A stretch of DNA of 64,000 nt, from contig JACJYC010000004.1 of the NCBI GenBank assembly GCA_020636325.1, forward strand, positions 558,001 to 622,000. The letters are read 5' to 3'. The notes under the pieces were generated by a model, which was not told the origin of the DNA, did no database searches, and saw nothing but the letters and a program-made list of their open reading frames with translations. The position numbers and the translations under genes are program-made. Positions 1-9,541 of this stretch are shown here, in pieces (position 1 is the first letter of the stretch; every line of letters begins with the position of its first letter). The stretch comes from Lewinellaceae bacterium. Its GTDB lineage: Bacteria; Bacteroidota; Bacteroidia; Chitinophagales; Saprospiraceae.

Positions 1-789
1 GCGCCCCGCCAGGTAATTATTATTAAGGAAGCCCAGGATATGAAGACCTTGGCGGAGCTTACCGCCTATGTTGAACAACCCGCGCCCATGACGGTTCTCG
101 TCATTTGCCATAAACATAAAAGCCTGAGCATGGCCACCAGGCTGGGTAAGGCGCTCAAGGCCAAAGCGGTTGTATTCGAATCCAAACCGCTGTACGACAA
201 TCAGGTGCCCGCATGGATTCAGCAATACCTCAAATCAAAGAAACTGACCGTCCAGCAGGATATTGCCGGATTGATCGGGGATTATCTGGGGACCGACTTG
301 TCCAAAATTGCAAACGAACTCGATAAGCTGGCCCTGAACCTGCCCGCAAAATCGGAGGTTTCCCGGCAGGATATCGAGACGCATATCGGCATAAGCAAGG
401 ATTTCAGCATCTTCGAGCTGCAAAATGCCATTGGTGAAAGAAATACGGTCAAGGTAAACCGGATCGTTCACTACTTTGAGGCAAACCCCAAAAAGAATCC
501 CATTCAAATGGTCATCGGAACGCTTTACGGATTCTTCAGTAAAATCTACATGATGCATTTTTTGCGCAATACCCCGGAAAACGAGTTGATCAATGCACTG
601 GGACTCCGGTCGGCTTATTTCCTGAAGGACTACAGGCTGGCCGCACGGAATTTTCCGTTGGAGAAAACCGAAAAGGCCATCGGTATCCTCAAAACCTACG
701 ACCTTCGCTCAAAAGGCGTGGAATTCAATTCAACGGGGAAGCCGGAAAACGAGCTGCTGAGAGAAATGGTATGGCGGATCCTGCATTAG
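1..789 (+). CDS. holA: DNA polymerase III subunit delta, 5' end missing
   Basis: The reading frame is open from the first base of the window, so the true start lies upstream; 262 codons plus the stop are visible. The protein is the delta subunit of the clamp loader, which opens the beta sliding clamp during replication. The visible part begins at the RQVIIIKEAQDM stretch typical of HolA and continues through the AAA+ lid (DLSKIANELDKLAL) into the helical C-terminal collar domain (residues near NPIQMVIGTLYGFF and LRSAYFLKDY). The ATG at 40 is internal: conserved HolA sequence precedes it in frame. The N-terminal ATP-binding-like fold is mostly outside the window. Assignment rests on overall pattern and motif order. 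Confidence 0.88.
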   Translation, partial: APRQVIIIKEAQDMKTLAELTAYVEQPAPMTVLVICHKHKSLSMATRLGKALKAKAVVFESKPLYDNQVPAWIQQYLKSKKLTVQQDIAGLIGDYLGTDLSKIANELDKLALNLPAKSEVSRQDIETHIGISKDFSIFELQNAIGERNTVKVNRIVHYFEANPKKNPIQMVIGTLYGFFSKIYMMHFLRNTPENELINALGLRSAYFLKDYRLAARNFPLEKTEKAIGILKTYDLRSKGVEFNSTGKPENELLREMVWRILH

Positions 790-942
790 AATAACCGATT
801 TGATTATATTCGATGCTTTTTTTCTTCCCATAAAGCCGATAAACGCCCATTAAACCAGCACAACTACACAAAACAGGGGGGCAAAAGGATAGTCAACACC
901 GGCTGTTGCCAGGTGGTGCGCTATAACCAAAAACCGAGAAAT

Positions 943-2313
943 ATGGTCCTTTTGCAAATCAATGTCTGCGTCCTGCTGTTCTTGTCTGGGCCGGGTCCTC
1001 ACGTCCCTGTGCCGGCTAATGAGAAGATTCCCTGGGATTTTGTCCGTTCAGCCGACCCGGGCGTAGTAGCCGATTCCATCCTCACCGGCGAATTCTTTGA
1101 ATATTGTCCCGACCTGAGCGGGATGACAGGCCCTGTTGCGGTCAATTTTATTTGCAATACGGCCGATTGGGAATGGACGCCGCCCTGCCTGGGTTTTGTC
1201 GGCGCCGGCCCCGGCCTGGCTGAAGCCTGCGTCTCCTTTTGCGACGGGACAAAATGCGATACGATGGTCTTTTCCATTTCGGTCTTTGATAATTTCCTGG
1301 GTGCGGTAACCGATACCGCGCTGACGGTGTACGGCGAACCGGTCAGCATTCCGGTATTGGACAACGACTGGATCACCCTCAACGATATTGAATCCATCTA
1401 CCTCGTGGACCACCCACTGAAAGGAGAGGCGGAACTGATATTTGACGGAACCATCGCCTATACCCCGGATTCGGGCTTTTGCAAGGGGCAGGATCGTTTC
1501 TCCTACGGCATCTGCAACCAGACCGGCTGCGACACAACGGAAGTAGTGGTGATGCTAAAAGACGATACCGGCATCTGCGACGGCGTATGGCCGGGGGATG
1601 TCCGGCCGGACGGCCTGGTCAACGTGATCGATTTCTGGGCCGTGGGCCTGGGGTTCTATCACCAGAATACGGGGCCGGTCCGGCCGGATGCTACCGCAGA
1701 ATGGACTGCGCAGCCCTCCCCGGATTGGGCCACCAATATCACTTTCATCGAAGCCATCAACCGCAAACACGTCGATTGCAACGGCGACGGCGCCATCAAT
1801 AAACTGGATTACGAGGTGATCGATCAGAATTGGGGGAAATTCCATGACCAGTTGATCGTTGAAAAGATTCCCGCCGAAGCATCCGAATTCGCGCTTGGCA
1901 TCAAGCCGCTTGGACTTGAAAAGGAGGTCTCGGCTTTTGAGGTTTCCTGGCAGAACAACCCCGACAGCCTTAACGGATTTGCCTTTAAGATAAAATTGCC
2001 GGACACCGTTTCAACCGGCCCGCAATGGGTATTTGAACCGCTCGGGATCGAAATGGATACGGCGTTGACCAAACCCGGATTTGTCCTGCAAAAATATGTT
2101 CCCGAAGGAAATTATGTCTACATTGCGGTAAGTTCGCCCTTGAAGCCGGTGCGTGCCGGAGAAAAGATCGGCATTATCCGGACACCGGCCGGAAAGGCGC
2201 CGAAGATCACGGACGGCATCCTGCTCGGTAAGGATTTCAGGGTGTACCTGATCGCCGGCGGAAAGGAGGAACAACCGCCCGAAGCGGAAGAAATTTCAGA
2301 AAAACCCAAATGA
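943..2313 (+). CDS. Secreted protein with cadherin-like, dockerin-like and cohesin-like regions
   Basis: The ATG at 943 gives 456 residues beginning with a hydrophobic signal peptide (about residues 1-25); the frame also opens at a GTG at 913, which lacks this advantage. About residues 120-210 form an Ig/cadherin-like module (VLDNDW, then IAYTPDSGFCKGQDRFSYGI). Two calcium-loop motifs follow, GDVRPDGLVNVIDF near 219 and DCNGDGAINKLDY near 278, separated by a segment with APDW-like spacing (PSPDW); together they look like a dockerin. The last 140 residues resemble a degenerate cohesin-type beta sandwich. Unlike the paralogous protein at 12150, it has no type IX sorting tail and ends in an acidic, proline-rich stretch. 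The stop overlaps the start of the DUF1415 gene (ATGA), implying translational coupling. Function is unknown; adhesion or matrix assembly is an inference. Confidence 0.75.
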   Translation: MVLLQINVCVLLFLSGPGPHVPVPANEKIPWDFVRSADPGVVADSILTGEFFEYCPDLSGMTGPVAVNFICNTADWEWTPPCLGFVGAGPGLAEACVSFCDGTKCDTMVFSISVFDNFLGAVTDTALTVYGEPVSIPVLDNDWITLNDIESIYLVDHPLKGEAELIFDGTIAYTPDSGFCKGQDRFSYGICNQTGCDTTEVVVMLKDDTGICDGVWPGDVRPDGLVNVIDFWAVGLGFYHQNTGPVRPDATAEWTAQPSPDWATNITFIEAINRKHVDCNGDGAINKLDYEVIDQNWGKFHDQLIVEKIPAEASEFALGIKPLGLEKEVSAFEVSWQNNPDSLNGFAFKIKLPDTVSTGPQWVFEPLGIEMDTALTKPGFVLQKYVPEGNYVYIAVSSPLKPVRAGEKIGIIRTPAGKAPKITDGILLGKDFRVYLIAGGKEEQPPEAEEISEKPK

Positions 2314-2870
2314 TCATGGTTCCGGACCAGACTGTCATCTACCAGACCCGAAACTGGATCCGCGACGTTGTCGTGGGATGCAACTTTTGCCCGTTTGCAG
2401 CCAGGGAACTTCACAGGGGGAGTATCCATTATCAGGTCGTGCGGTCAACGGCCGTCCAGACCTGCCTGGAAGCCATGGTTGCCGAATGCCGCCGGCTGGA
2501 TGACCATCCGGATATAGAAACTACGCTGATCATTCTTCCGGAGTCTTTTGCAGATTTCACCCATTTCCTCGAACTGGCCGACCTGGCGGAAGCCCTGCTG
2601 CCGGAAATTCACTACGAAGGCATTTATCAGGTTGCCAGTTTCCATCCCCAATACCTGTTTGCCGATTCCGAAGAGGAGGACCCCGCCAATTATACCAATC
2701 GCTCGCCGTATCCCATGCTCCACCTCCTGCGGGAAGCCGCCCTGGAAAAAGTGCTGGAACACTATCCCGATCCTGAAAACATCCCGGAACGGAATATGGC
2801 CTACGCCCGTCAGCGCGGGTTGGCCCATATGGAGCTGCTGCTGGCGGCCTGCCTTTCAGGGCCGTCTTAA
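2310..2870 (+). CDS. DUF1415 family protein
   Basis: This 186-residue protein matches the DUF1415 family along its length: an early CNFCPF motif (Cys24, Cys27), a central TLIILPESFADF segment, and a later YQVASFHPQYLFAD followed by NRSPYPMLHLLRE. No function is established for the family; the conserved cysteines, histidines and acids suggest a metal or redox role, but that is speculation. It is cytoplasmic by lack of a signal peptide. Its ATG at 2310 overlaps the stop of the preceding secreted protein by 4 bases, so both are probably co-translated; an alternative ATG is two codons later. The pairing with a secreted protein is odd and may not be functional. Confidence 0.85.
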   Translation: MIMVPDQTVIYQTRNWIRDVVVGCNFCPFAARELHRGSIHYQVVRSTAVQTCLEAMVAECRRLDDHPDIETTLIILPESFADFTHFLELADLAEALLPEIHYEGIYQVASFHPQYLFADSEEEDPANYTNRSPYPMLHLLREAALEKVLEHYPDPENIPERNMAYARQRGLAHMELLLAACLSGPS

Positions 2871-2962
2871 GGACCGCTGAAATAATAACTGTCCACTTTC
2901 CTAGGAGGCCTTTTGCCCCAAGAACTGAAGAACCGGGAAAACGATCAAACCAAAAAAATCCC

Positions 2963-2970
2963 TACCTTTG
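2963..2970 (+). promoter_or_regulatory. Candidate -7 box for purH
   Basis: TACCTTTG matches the Bacteroidota TAnnTTTG -7 consensus and lies 41 bases before the purH ATG. No convincing -33 TTG partner is visible at the usual distance. Confidence 0.5.
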
Positions 2971-3010
2971 CCCATCTTTTAACCGGACCTTCCCGATCAT
3001 CGAAAAAACT

Positions 3011-4537
3011 ATGAGTACCAAACCGATTCGCTCAGCGCTCATTTCCGTATTTTACAAGGACGGTCTCGAACCCGTCATCCGCGAACTCGACCGCCTCGGC
3101 GTCCAGATCTTCTCCACAGGAGGCACCCAGCAATTCATCCAATCCCTGGGCGTCAGCGTCCAGACGGTGGAAGACCTGACCACCTATCCCTCCATTCTCG
3201 GCGGGCGGGTAAAAACCCTGCACCCCAAGGTTTTCGGCGGCATTCTGGCCCGCAGGGAGGACGAGCACCTCGCCCAGCTCGATCAGTACGAGATCCCCGA
3301 AATCGACCTGGTGATCGTTGATCTTTACCCCTTTGAAGAAACCGTGGCCAATACAACGGATGAAGCGGCCATCATCGAAAAAATCGACATCGGCGGCATT
3401 TCCCTCATCCGCGCCGCCGCCAAGAACTTCAACGACGTGGTCATCGTCCCCTCGCGCGAAGATTATCCGTTCCTGCTGGAGCTGCTGAAGGCCGGCGAAG
3501 GAAAAACCGAACTCGAAGACCGCAAGAAGCTGGCGCGCCGCGCCTTCCTGATCTCCTCGCATTATGACACGGCTATTTACAATTATTTCAACAAGGCCGG
3601 CGATGACCAGGTGTTCAAACACAGCGAGTTGAACGCTTCCGGCCTCCGCTACGGCGAAAACCCCCATCAAAACGGCGTTTTTTACGGCAATCTCGGCGAT
3701 ATGTTCGAAAAACTGGGCGGTAAGGAACTTTCCTATAACAACCTGGTAGATGTCGACGCAGCCGTATCCCTGATGCGTGAATTTGCAGCTGCCGACCCGA
3801 CCTTTGCCATCCTCAAACATACCAACTCTTGCGGCGTAGCTACCCGGCAGACGGTACTGGAAGCCTGGAAAGCAGCGCTGGCGGGCGATAATATCTCGGC
3901 TTTCGGGGGCATCCTGATCGCCAACCGGACCATCGACCTGGATACGGCCTCGGCCATCGACGAGATCTTCTATGAAGTGCTCATCGCTCCGGGGTATACT
4001 ACCGAAGCCCTGGAAAAACTCCTGAAGAAAAAGAACCGGATCATCCTGCAGATCAAGGACTTTATTGTCCAGGGTCGCAGTTTCAAAAGCTTGCTCAACG
4101 GCGTGATTGAGCAGGATGCCGACCTGAGGATCGAATCAGCCGCTGATTGCAAAACGGTCACCAAGGTTGCGCCGACGCCTGAACAACTGGAGGACCTGCT
4201 GTTTGCCAATATTTGCGCCAAGCACCTCAAATCAAATACCATCGCCCTGGTGAAAAACCGGCAGTTGGTGGGTATGGGCTGCGGCCAGACTTCCCGCGTG
4301 GATTCCCTGAAACAGGCCATCATCAAAGCCGAACATTTCGGTTTCGACCTGACCGGCGCCGTTATGGCCTCCGATGCCTTTTTTCCATTCCCCGATTGCG
4401 TGGAAATCGCCGATCAGGCCGGCATCAAGGCCGTCATTCAACCCGGCGGCTCGATCAAGGACCAGGATTCGATCGATTATTGCGACGGTCACGGGATGGC
4501 GATGGTGGTGACAGGTGTCCGCCATTTTAAGCACTAA
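3011..4537 (+). CDS. purH: Bifunctional AICAR formyltransferase / IMP cyclohydrolase
   Basis: PurH catalyses the last two steps of de novo purine synthesis: formylation of AICAR by 10-formyltetrahydrofolate and ring closure to IMP. The 508-residue length is the usual one. The N-terminal methylglyoxal-synthase-like cyclohydrolase domain is visible (STGGT at 35-39, RVKTLHPKVFGG at 66-77, DLYPFEE at 104-110). The formyltransferase domain carries LRYGENPHQ (212-220) and KHTNSCG (269-275), the latter with the catalytic Lys-His pair, and ends with PGGSIKDQDSIDYC before the terminal HGMAMV motif. It stands alone between unrelated genes, with its own candidate promoter. Confidence 0.97.
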   Translation: MSTKPIRSALISVFYKDGLEPVIRELDRLGVQIFSTGGTQQFIQSLGVSVQTVEDLTTYPSILGGRVKTLHPKVFGGILARREDEHLAQLDQYEIPEIDLVIVDLYPFEETVANTTDEAAIIEKIDIGGISLIRAAAKNFNDVVIVPSREDYPFLLELLKAGEGKTELEDRKKLARRAFLISSHYDTAIYNYFNKAGDDQVFKHSELNASGLRYGENPHQNGVFYGNLGDMFEKLGGKELSYNNLVDVDAAVSLMREFAAADPTFAILKHTNSCGVATRQTVLEAWKAALAGDNISAFGGILIANRTIDLDTASAIDEIFYEVLIAPGYTTEALEKLLKKKNRIILQIKDFIVQGRSFKSLLNGVIEQDADLRIESAADCKTVTKVAPTPEQLEDLLFANICAKHLKSNTIALVKNRQLVGMGCGQTSRVDSLKQAIIKAEHFGFDLTGAVMASDAFFPFPDCVEIADQAGIKAVIQPGGSIKDQDSIDYCDGHGMAMVVTGVRHFKH

Positions 4538-4612
4538 GGGGCGGGAATCTGGTATTCAAACAACTGATTTAATCGTCTGCGGGATCTGCGGGAACAAAAA
4601 CCAGCCCGAATC

Positions 4613-6064
4613 ATGAGTACAAAATCATTCGGATCGGCAGTTATCCTCTGTTTCGGTCTCTCTGTATTGACAACTTCCTTGTCCGGCCAGCCGGTCCAGG
4701 CGGAATTGCTCGGCCATTGGGAAAAATCCGGTTTGGTGGGTTCTTCCTTTTACAACAACACCTACAACGAAGTCTGGGGACTGGCATACGGCGGCCGGGA
4801 ATACGGCATCATCGGCTCTACTGCCGGCACGCATTTCATAGACATCACCGACCCGACCCAACCGGAAGAAGTGGCCTTTGTCGCGGGGGCTTTGCAGGGC
4901 GGAAACGTCGTTCACCGGGATTTTCACAACTACGGCTGCTATCTCTACGCGGTTTGTGATGAAGGCGCCAGCACCCTCCAGATCATCGACTTTTCCACAC
5001 TGCCGGATTCGGTATCGGTTGTTTACGATTCCAATGAACTGATCAGGCGGTCCCACAATATTTTCATCGACACCCTCAGGGCGAAACTGTACTGCCTCGT
5101 TGTAGCCAATGCCGCACAGGGCTACCACGCCATGCGGGTATACGACCTGGCGGACCCGCTCAATCCGACCTTTATCGGGGCGTACAACAAATTCGGCAAC
5201 ATCACGGCGAGTCAGGTCCACGACGCCTACGTGGAAGACGGCATCGCTTACCTGAATTGCGGCCCCCACGGGCTGGCCATCGTCGATTTTACAGACCCCG
5301 CTAACCCGGTAACCCTCGGCACCCTGACCGATTATCCGTTCAAAGGCTATAACCACTCCGGTTGGCTGGCAGCCGACAGGACCCACTACATCATGAGCGA
5401 CGAGGACCACGGTTTTGAAATGAAAATGCTCGATGTTTCGGATCCGTCGGATATCCAGGTGGTCAAAACCTTCAACGCAGGGAGCGAATCCTCGATGAGC
5501 ATACCGCACAACCAGATCATCGCCTGCAATTTTCTGTATGTATCCTATTACTACGACGGGCTGCAGGTGTACGATATCTCCGATCCGGAATCACCGGTGC
5601 GCGTGATGTATTATCCGACCTCTCAGCGGCCGTATTCCAATTCTTATGAAGGCGCATGGGGCGTCTACCCTTTCCTGCCTTCCGGAAATGTGCTGGTTTC
5701 GGATATGCAGCGCGGCTTGTTCATTATCAGGGGGCCGGGTGATGATTGTCCGGCCAGGGAAGCATCCATTGTGGATTGCAATCAGATTTCGGGGGTGGGT
5801 GCAGCGGATGTCGCACCGCTACCTGTTGTTTATCCGGTACCCGCCAGGAGCGGAGGCCAGGTCTACATAACCGGATGGAAAGGCCAACAAAAGGTTAATG
5901 CTGTTATTGCCGATGTACAAGGCCGTCATTGGGGGCGTTTTGAACTGACCGGCTCCGGTGAATCACTCCGGCTGGACCTCCCGGGCGGGCTGCCCGCCGG
6001 CGTATATTTCCTGGAGCTGACCGACGGCAAAAATCGTTGGGTGGACAAATTGATCATTCAATAG
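4613..6064 (+). CDS. Choice-of-anchor B / LVIVD repeat protein with type IX sorting domain
   Basis: This 483-residue secreted protein has a signal peptide (about residues 1-30) and a series of LVIVD-type beta-propeller blades, seen as recurring units such as GTHFIDITDPTQPEEV, HGLAIVDFTDPANPVTLG and GLQVYDISDPESPVRV. This is the pattern of proteins annotated as choice-of-anchor B. The last 80 residues (VYPVPARSGGQVYITG to the KLIIQ end) form a type A sorting domain read by the type IX secretion system, so the protein should be exported and attached to the cell surface. The LVIVD fold is known from surface proteins but its ligand is not known. The putative porin follows 21 bases downstream and may be co-transcribed. 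Confidence 0.88.
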   Translation: MSTKSFGSAVILCFGLSVLTTSLSGQPVQAELLGHWEKSGLVGSSFYNNTYNEVWGLAYGGREYGIIGSTAGTHFIDITDPTQPEEVAFVAGALQGGNVVHRDFHNYGCYLYAVCDEGASTLQIIDFSTLPDSVSVVYDSNELIRRSHNIFIDTLRAKLYCLVVANAAQGYHAMRVYDLADPLNPTFIGAYNKFGNITASQVHDAYVEDGIAYLNCGPHGLAIVDFTDPANPVTLGTLTDYPFKGYNHSGWLAADRTHYIMSDEDHGFEMKMLDVSDPSDIQVVKTFNAGSESSMSIPHNQIIACNFLYVSYYYDGLQVYDISDPESPVRVMYYPTSQRPYSNSYEGAWGVYPFLPSGNVLVSDMQRGLFIIRGPGDDCPAREASIVDCNQISGVGAADVAPLPVVYPVPARSGGQVYITGWKGQQKVNAVIADVQGRHWGRFELTGSGESLRLDLPGGLPAGVYFLELTDGKNRWVDKLIIQ

Positions 6065-6085
6065 GCAAGTAACTGTAAATCAGGT

Positions 6086-8113
6086 ATGCGATCCGGCAAT
6101 TTCCAGCACTGCTTTATGACCGCTCCGAAGCCGCCGGGCTATGGAAAGGGGTTGTTTATCCGGTTTATATTGTCGGCAATGATGGCGTTCCCGTTGTGTA
6201 TTCAACTCGGAGCCCAACAGCGATTGGGGCCGACCGGGACCTCGGGTTCATCCGGTGGCACCCAGAACAGGTCGAACGTCCAGGTCGAACAGGAACTGGA
6301 ACAACCGGATACTTTCGGGGTGTTTGTTTTTTCGGCCCAGAATCCCAACCGGGAAGTGCCTTTTTCGGATTCCCTGCTCGACGATTTTTTTCATCAGTAC
6401 GATCCGGCCCGGAAAAAAAGCGTGGACTACCTCACCCTGGGCATCCTGGGGTCGGCGGCCCATCCCTTGATCTACCAACCGGCCGACCGGCAGGGGTTCG
6501 ATGTCGGCTTCCACCAGTTCGACCTGTATTTGATGCCCGCGGAAGACCTGCCTTTTTACCGGTTGCAGCGCGCTTATACCAATGTCGGTTATACCATCGG
6601 CTCCGAACAGCCGGACGGCTATTTCACGGGCAGTTTCTCCAGGAATTTTGCCAACGGCCTCAATTTTACCCTCGAACACCGGCGGATTTTCCAATTGGGG
6701 CGGCTGGATCAATACCCCAACCAGAATACCCGGAATACCTTGTTTGCCACCGGATTGTGGTACCATAGCCCCAAGGGCCGGTACGACGGTTTTTTCAGCG
6801 TGGCCGGCAATACCATCCAGCAGCAGGACAACGGCGGCCTGATCACGCCGCCGGTCGCGGAAGGGCAGTTTGCCAGCCCCAGTTCTGCGGTGCCCTACCT
6901 CGTCGACGGTCAGACCCGGCAATCCTACCGGGATTGGATGTACACCCACTACCTCAAATTCGGGGGGCGGCGGGACAGCACCGGCCGGAGCACACGGGCT
7001 TTTACCCTGGCCCATCGCATTGCCTGGAAGGACAACAAGTACAAGTTCTTCGATGCCTATACCGTCAGCGATACGGCATTTTATAACCGCTTCCCGTCTT
7101 TCGAAGCCGATGAAAGGGGCGCCAGGGTATATATGGAATGGCAACAATTGGAAAACCGTTTCGAACTGAGCACCTTCAAAGTCGCTAAAAAACAGGCCCG
7201 GGCGCAGGCGCGCAGCCAGCGCGATCTGCTGTCGGTGGGCGTCGTGCACAAGTACCATACCCTTAAACTGGAACCGGGCCGGGAAACGATCAATAACCTG
7301 TTTTTGACCGGAAAACTGGGCTTTCACCCCAACGAAACCATCCAATTGGATGTGAATGCCCAACTGGGCTTATGGGATAATGCCGGTGATTACAGATTGG
7401 AAGGAGACCTTGCCCTGGGCCTCAAAAAGGCTGGAGTCCTGAATCTGCACGCCGTCAGCCAGTTGTACAAGCCCAATTGGATCCAGGAAAATTACCTGAT
7501 CTCCGGCCGTAAAATCTGGAACAACGTATTCAAACCTACCCTCGAAACCCACCTGTCGGCCTCCTATACGCTGCCGGGCATCAACCTGGAGTTGACGGGC
7601 GCCTACAACCTGCTCAACGACTTCATCTATTTTGACCAGCAAGGCCTTCCCCGCCAGACAGGCGTAGCGGTTTCCATTACCCAACTGATCGCAAGAAAGG
7701 AATTCAAGGTAGGCCCGATCCATCTTGACAATACGATTGCTTTGCAGAAGGCATCGGAGGACGTGATTCGGCTGCCCGAAATTTTTGGCAAACACGGGTT
7801 GTATTACGCTGGTTTATGGTTCCGCGTGCTGGATGTAAGGCTGGGCTTCGACGCCCGGTACAATACCGCGTATTACGCCGCATACTACAACCCGTTTATC
7901 GGTCAATTCCAGTTGCAGGACCGTTCCCAGGTTGACTTTTACCCGAATCTGGACGGTTATTTTGCCATGCGGGTCAGCCGGTTCCGGGCTTTCGTCAAAT
8001 ACGAAAACATCACCGCCCTGCTTAAAAAAGGCGAACTGTATTACCAGACTGCGGATTATCCTTTTCCCGACGCCGCGGTGCGCATCGGGATCAAATGGCG
8101 CTTCCTGGATTGA
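6086..8113 (+). CDS. Putative porin, outer membrane beta-barrel (Porin_10-like)
   Basis: The 675-residue product has a hydrophobic export segment near residues 25-46 (FIRFILSAMMAFPLCIQLGA), a Ser/Gly/Gln-rich spacer, and then long alternating aromatic beta strands through to a C-terminal strand ending in phenylalanine-rich residues (AAVRIGIKWRFLD), as in outer membrane barrels. The pattern fits the Bacteroidota putative porin family. Start choice is uncertain: ATGs at 6086, 6116 and 6179 are in frame, and a later one would give a more normal signal peptide. It is probably an outer membrane channel; the substrate is unknown. It follows the LVIVD protein closely on the same strand and converges with the aminopeptidase P gene. 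Confidence 0.8.
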   Translation: MRSGNFQHCFMTAPKPPGYGKGLFIRFILSAMMAFPLCIQLGAQQRLGPTGTSGSSGGTQNRSNVQVEQELEQPDTFGVFVFSAQNPNREVPFSDSLLDDFFHQYDPARKKSVDYLTLGILGSAAHPLIYQPADRQGFDVGFHQFDLYLMPAEDLPFYRLQRAYTNVGYTIGSEQPDGYFTGSFSRNFANGLNFTLEHRRIFQLGRLDQYPNQNTRNTLFATGLWYHSPKGRYDGFFSVAGNTIQQQDNGGLITPPVAEGQFASPSSAVPYLVDGQTRQSYRDWMYTHYLKFGGRRDSTGRSTRAFTLAHRIAWKDNKYKFFDAYTVSDTAFYNRFPSFEADERGARVYMEWQQLENRFELSTFKVAKKQARAQARSQRDLLSVGVVHKYHTLKLEPGRETINNLFLTGKLGFHPNETIQLDVNAQLGLWDNAGDYRLEGDLALGLKKAGVLNLHAVSQLYKPNWIQENYLISGRKIWNNVFKPTLETHLSASYTLPGINLELTGAYNLLNDFIYFDQQGLPRQTGVAVSITQLIARKEFKVGPIHLDNTIALQKASEDVIRLPEIFGKHGLYYAGLWFRVLDVRLGFDARYNTAYYAAYYNPFIGQFQLQDRSQVDFYPNLDGYFAMRVSRFRAFVKYENITALLKKGELYYQTADYPFPDAAVRIGIKWRFLD

Positions 8114-8152
8114 GAAAGGTTGAACACATTACCACGATCAAACCGGCTCCAT

Positions 8153-9538
8153 TCAATTTCTGAGATTTTCCACTTCCTCCACCGTTTTGGGGATCGGATC
8201 GCCCAAAACCTGATGCCCGTCCTTCGTGATCAGAATGTTATCTTCCACCCGGATACCGCCGAAATTGAGGTAGCCGGCCAATTTCTCATAATTGATGAAC
8301 GCCTTGTGCTTGCCTTCGTCGCCCCAGAGTTTGATCAATTCGGGGATGAAATAGATGCCGGGTTCAACGGTCAGTACGAAACCGGGTTCCAGCGGGCGGG
8401 CCAGCCGGAGATAGGCCAGGCCGAACTGCGTACTGCGTTTAACTGCATCGCTGTACCCGACATAATCTTCACCCAGGTCTTCCATATCGTGTACATCCAG
8501 GCCCATCATATGACCGAGTCCATGCGGGAAGAATAAAGCGTGGGCGCCGGCTTCAACGGCGTCTTGTACATTGCCCTGCATCAGGCCGAGGCTTTTCAGC
8601 CCTTCCGCGATCCGGAGAGCGGCCCCCAGGTGAACGTCTTTGTAAGGAACGCCCGGTTTTGAGGCCTGGATGGCGCCGACCTCGGTTTCCAGAACGATCT
8701 GGTAAATATCTCTTTGCTGCGGCGTGAAACGGGAACTGACGGGCAAGGTCCGGGTAATATCCCCGGCGTAGCCCATTTCTGTTTCAGCCCCCATATCCAT
8801 CAGGAGCAATTGTCCCTCCTTCAGGGTATTGTGATAGGACTCGTTGTGTAGGGTTTGACCGTTGATTGTCACGATGGCGCCGTAGGCCAGTTCGTAGTTG
8901 GCGGCTTTGGCAATGCTTTCGGCCAGGGCCATCATTTGGGCCTCGGTCTGGCCCGGCCGGGCGGCTTTCATGACCGCCACGTGCATCTGTCCGCTGACGT
9001 TCACGGCCTTTTCGATCTCGGCGACTTCCTCGGCAGATTTATGGGCCGCCTGCGCGACGACCGCCTGGATCATCGCCACGGAGGCCTGCTGCTTCATTTC
9101 CGGGAACGGAATGCCGAGCCAGTGGTGCAGCATGATCTTGTTCTCAGCGCGGTATGGCGGCAAAAAGTGAATCTTCCTTCCGCTTTTCCGGGCAGCGGAA
9201 AAGGTGTCCGGCAATCCGGAAAAAGGGCTTACCTGCTCTATTCCGGATTGGCCTGCCAGGGAGGCAAGCGTGGGCTGCGGGCCTGACCAGACGACGTCTT
9301 CAATCCCGGCGTCATCGCCGAAAAGGGTGGTCGTGCCGGCGTCAATGTCGATGATGGCCGCCAGTTGCGGGCGGTTGAGGCCGGTGAAATACAGGAAATT
9401 GCTGTCTTGCCGGAACCGGTAGACGTTGGCCGGATAATTGCGGCTGCTGTAATCATTTCCCAAGAGCAATGCGATCCCGGAATCCAGGTCCCGGGCAAGC
9501 CGCTGCCGGCGGCCGACATAAACAGAGCGGTCAAACAT
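8153..9538 (-). CDS. Aminopeptidase P family protein (M24B Xaa-Pro aminopeptidase)
   Basis: This 461-residue enzyme has the aminopeptidase P layout: an N-terminal RNase H-like domain (RFRQDSNFLYFTGLNRP near 41-57) and a C-terminal pita-bread metallopeptidase domain. The dinuclear metal ligands are in place: Asp248 (DMGAE), Asp260 (GDITRT), His343 (GLGHMMGLDVHD), Glu392 (TVEPGIYF) and Glu432 (RVEDNI). It removes N-terminal residues preceding proline from peptides and is expected in the cytoplasm, having no signal peptide. The gene lies 3 bases downstream of the DUF151 gene on the same strand, so the two are probably one operon. Confidence 0.93.
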   Translation of the reverse strand: MFDRSVYVGRRQRLARDLDSGIALLLGNDYSSRNYPANVYRFRQDSNFLYFTGLNRPQLAAIIDIDAGTTTLFGDDAGIEDVVWSGPQPTLASLAGQSGIEQVSPFSGLPDTFSAARKSGRKIHFLPPYRAENKIMLHHWLGIPFPEMKQQASVAMIQAVVAQAAHKSAEEVAEIEKAVNVSGQMHVAVMKAARPGQTEAQMMALAESIAKAANYELAYGAIVTINGQTLHNESYHNTLKEGQLLLMDMGAETEMGYAGDITRTLPVSSRFTPQQRDIYQIVLETEVGAIQASKPGVPYKDVHLGAALRIAEGLKSLGLMQGNVQDAVEAGAHALFFPHGLGHMMGLDVHDMEDLGEDYVGYSDAVKRSTQFGLAYLRLARPLEPGFVLTVEPGIYFIPELIKLWGDEGKHKAFINYEKLAGYLNFGGIRVEDNILITKDGHQVLGDPIPKTVEEVENLRN

Positions 9539-9541
9539 GGA

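Noticed and set aside
3032..3820. 262-codon minus-strand frame inside purH
   Set aside because: purH is unmistakable on the plus strand; the antisense frame has biased, Val/Asp-rich composition typical of GC-rich shadows.
6248..7363. 371-codon minus-strand frame inside the putative porin
   Set aside because: The barrel protein on the plus strand is coherent from signal peptide to end; the antisense frame has no domain.
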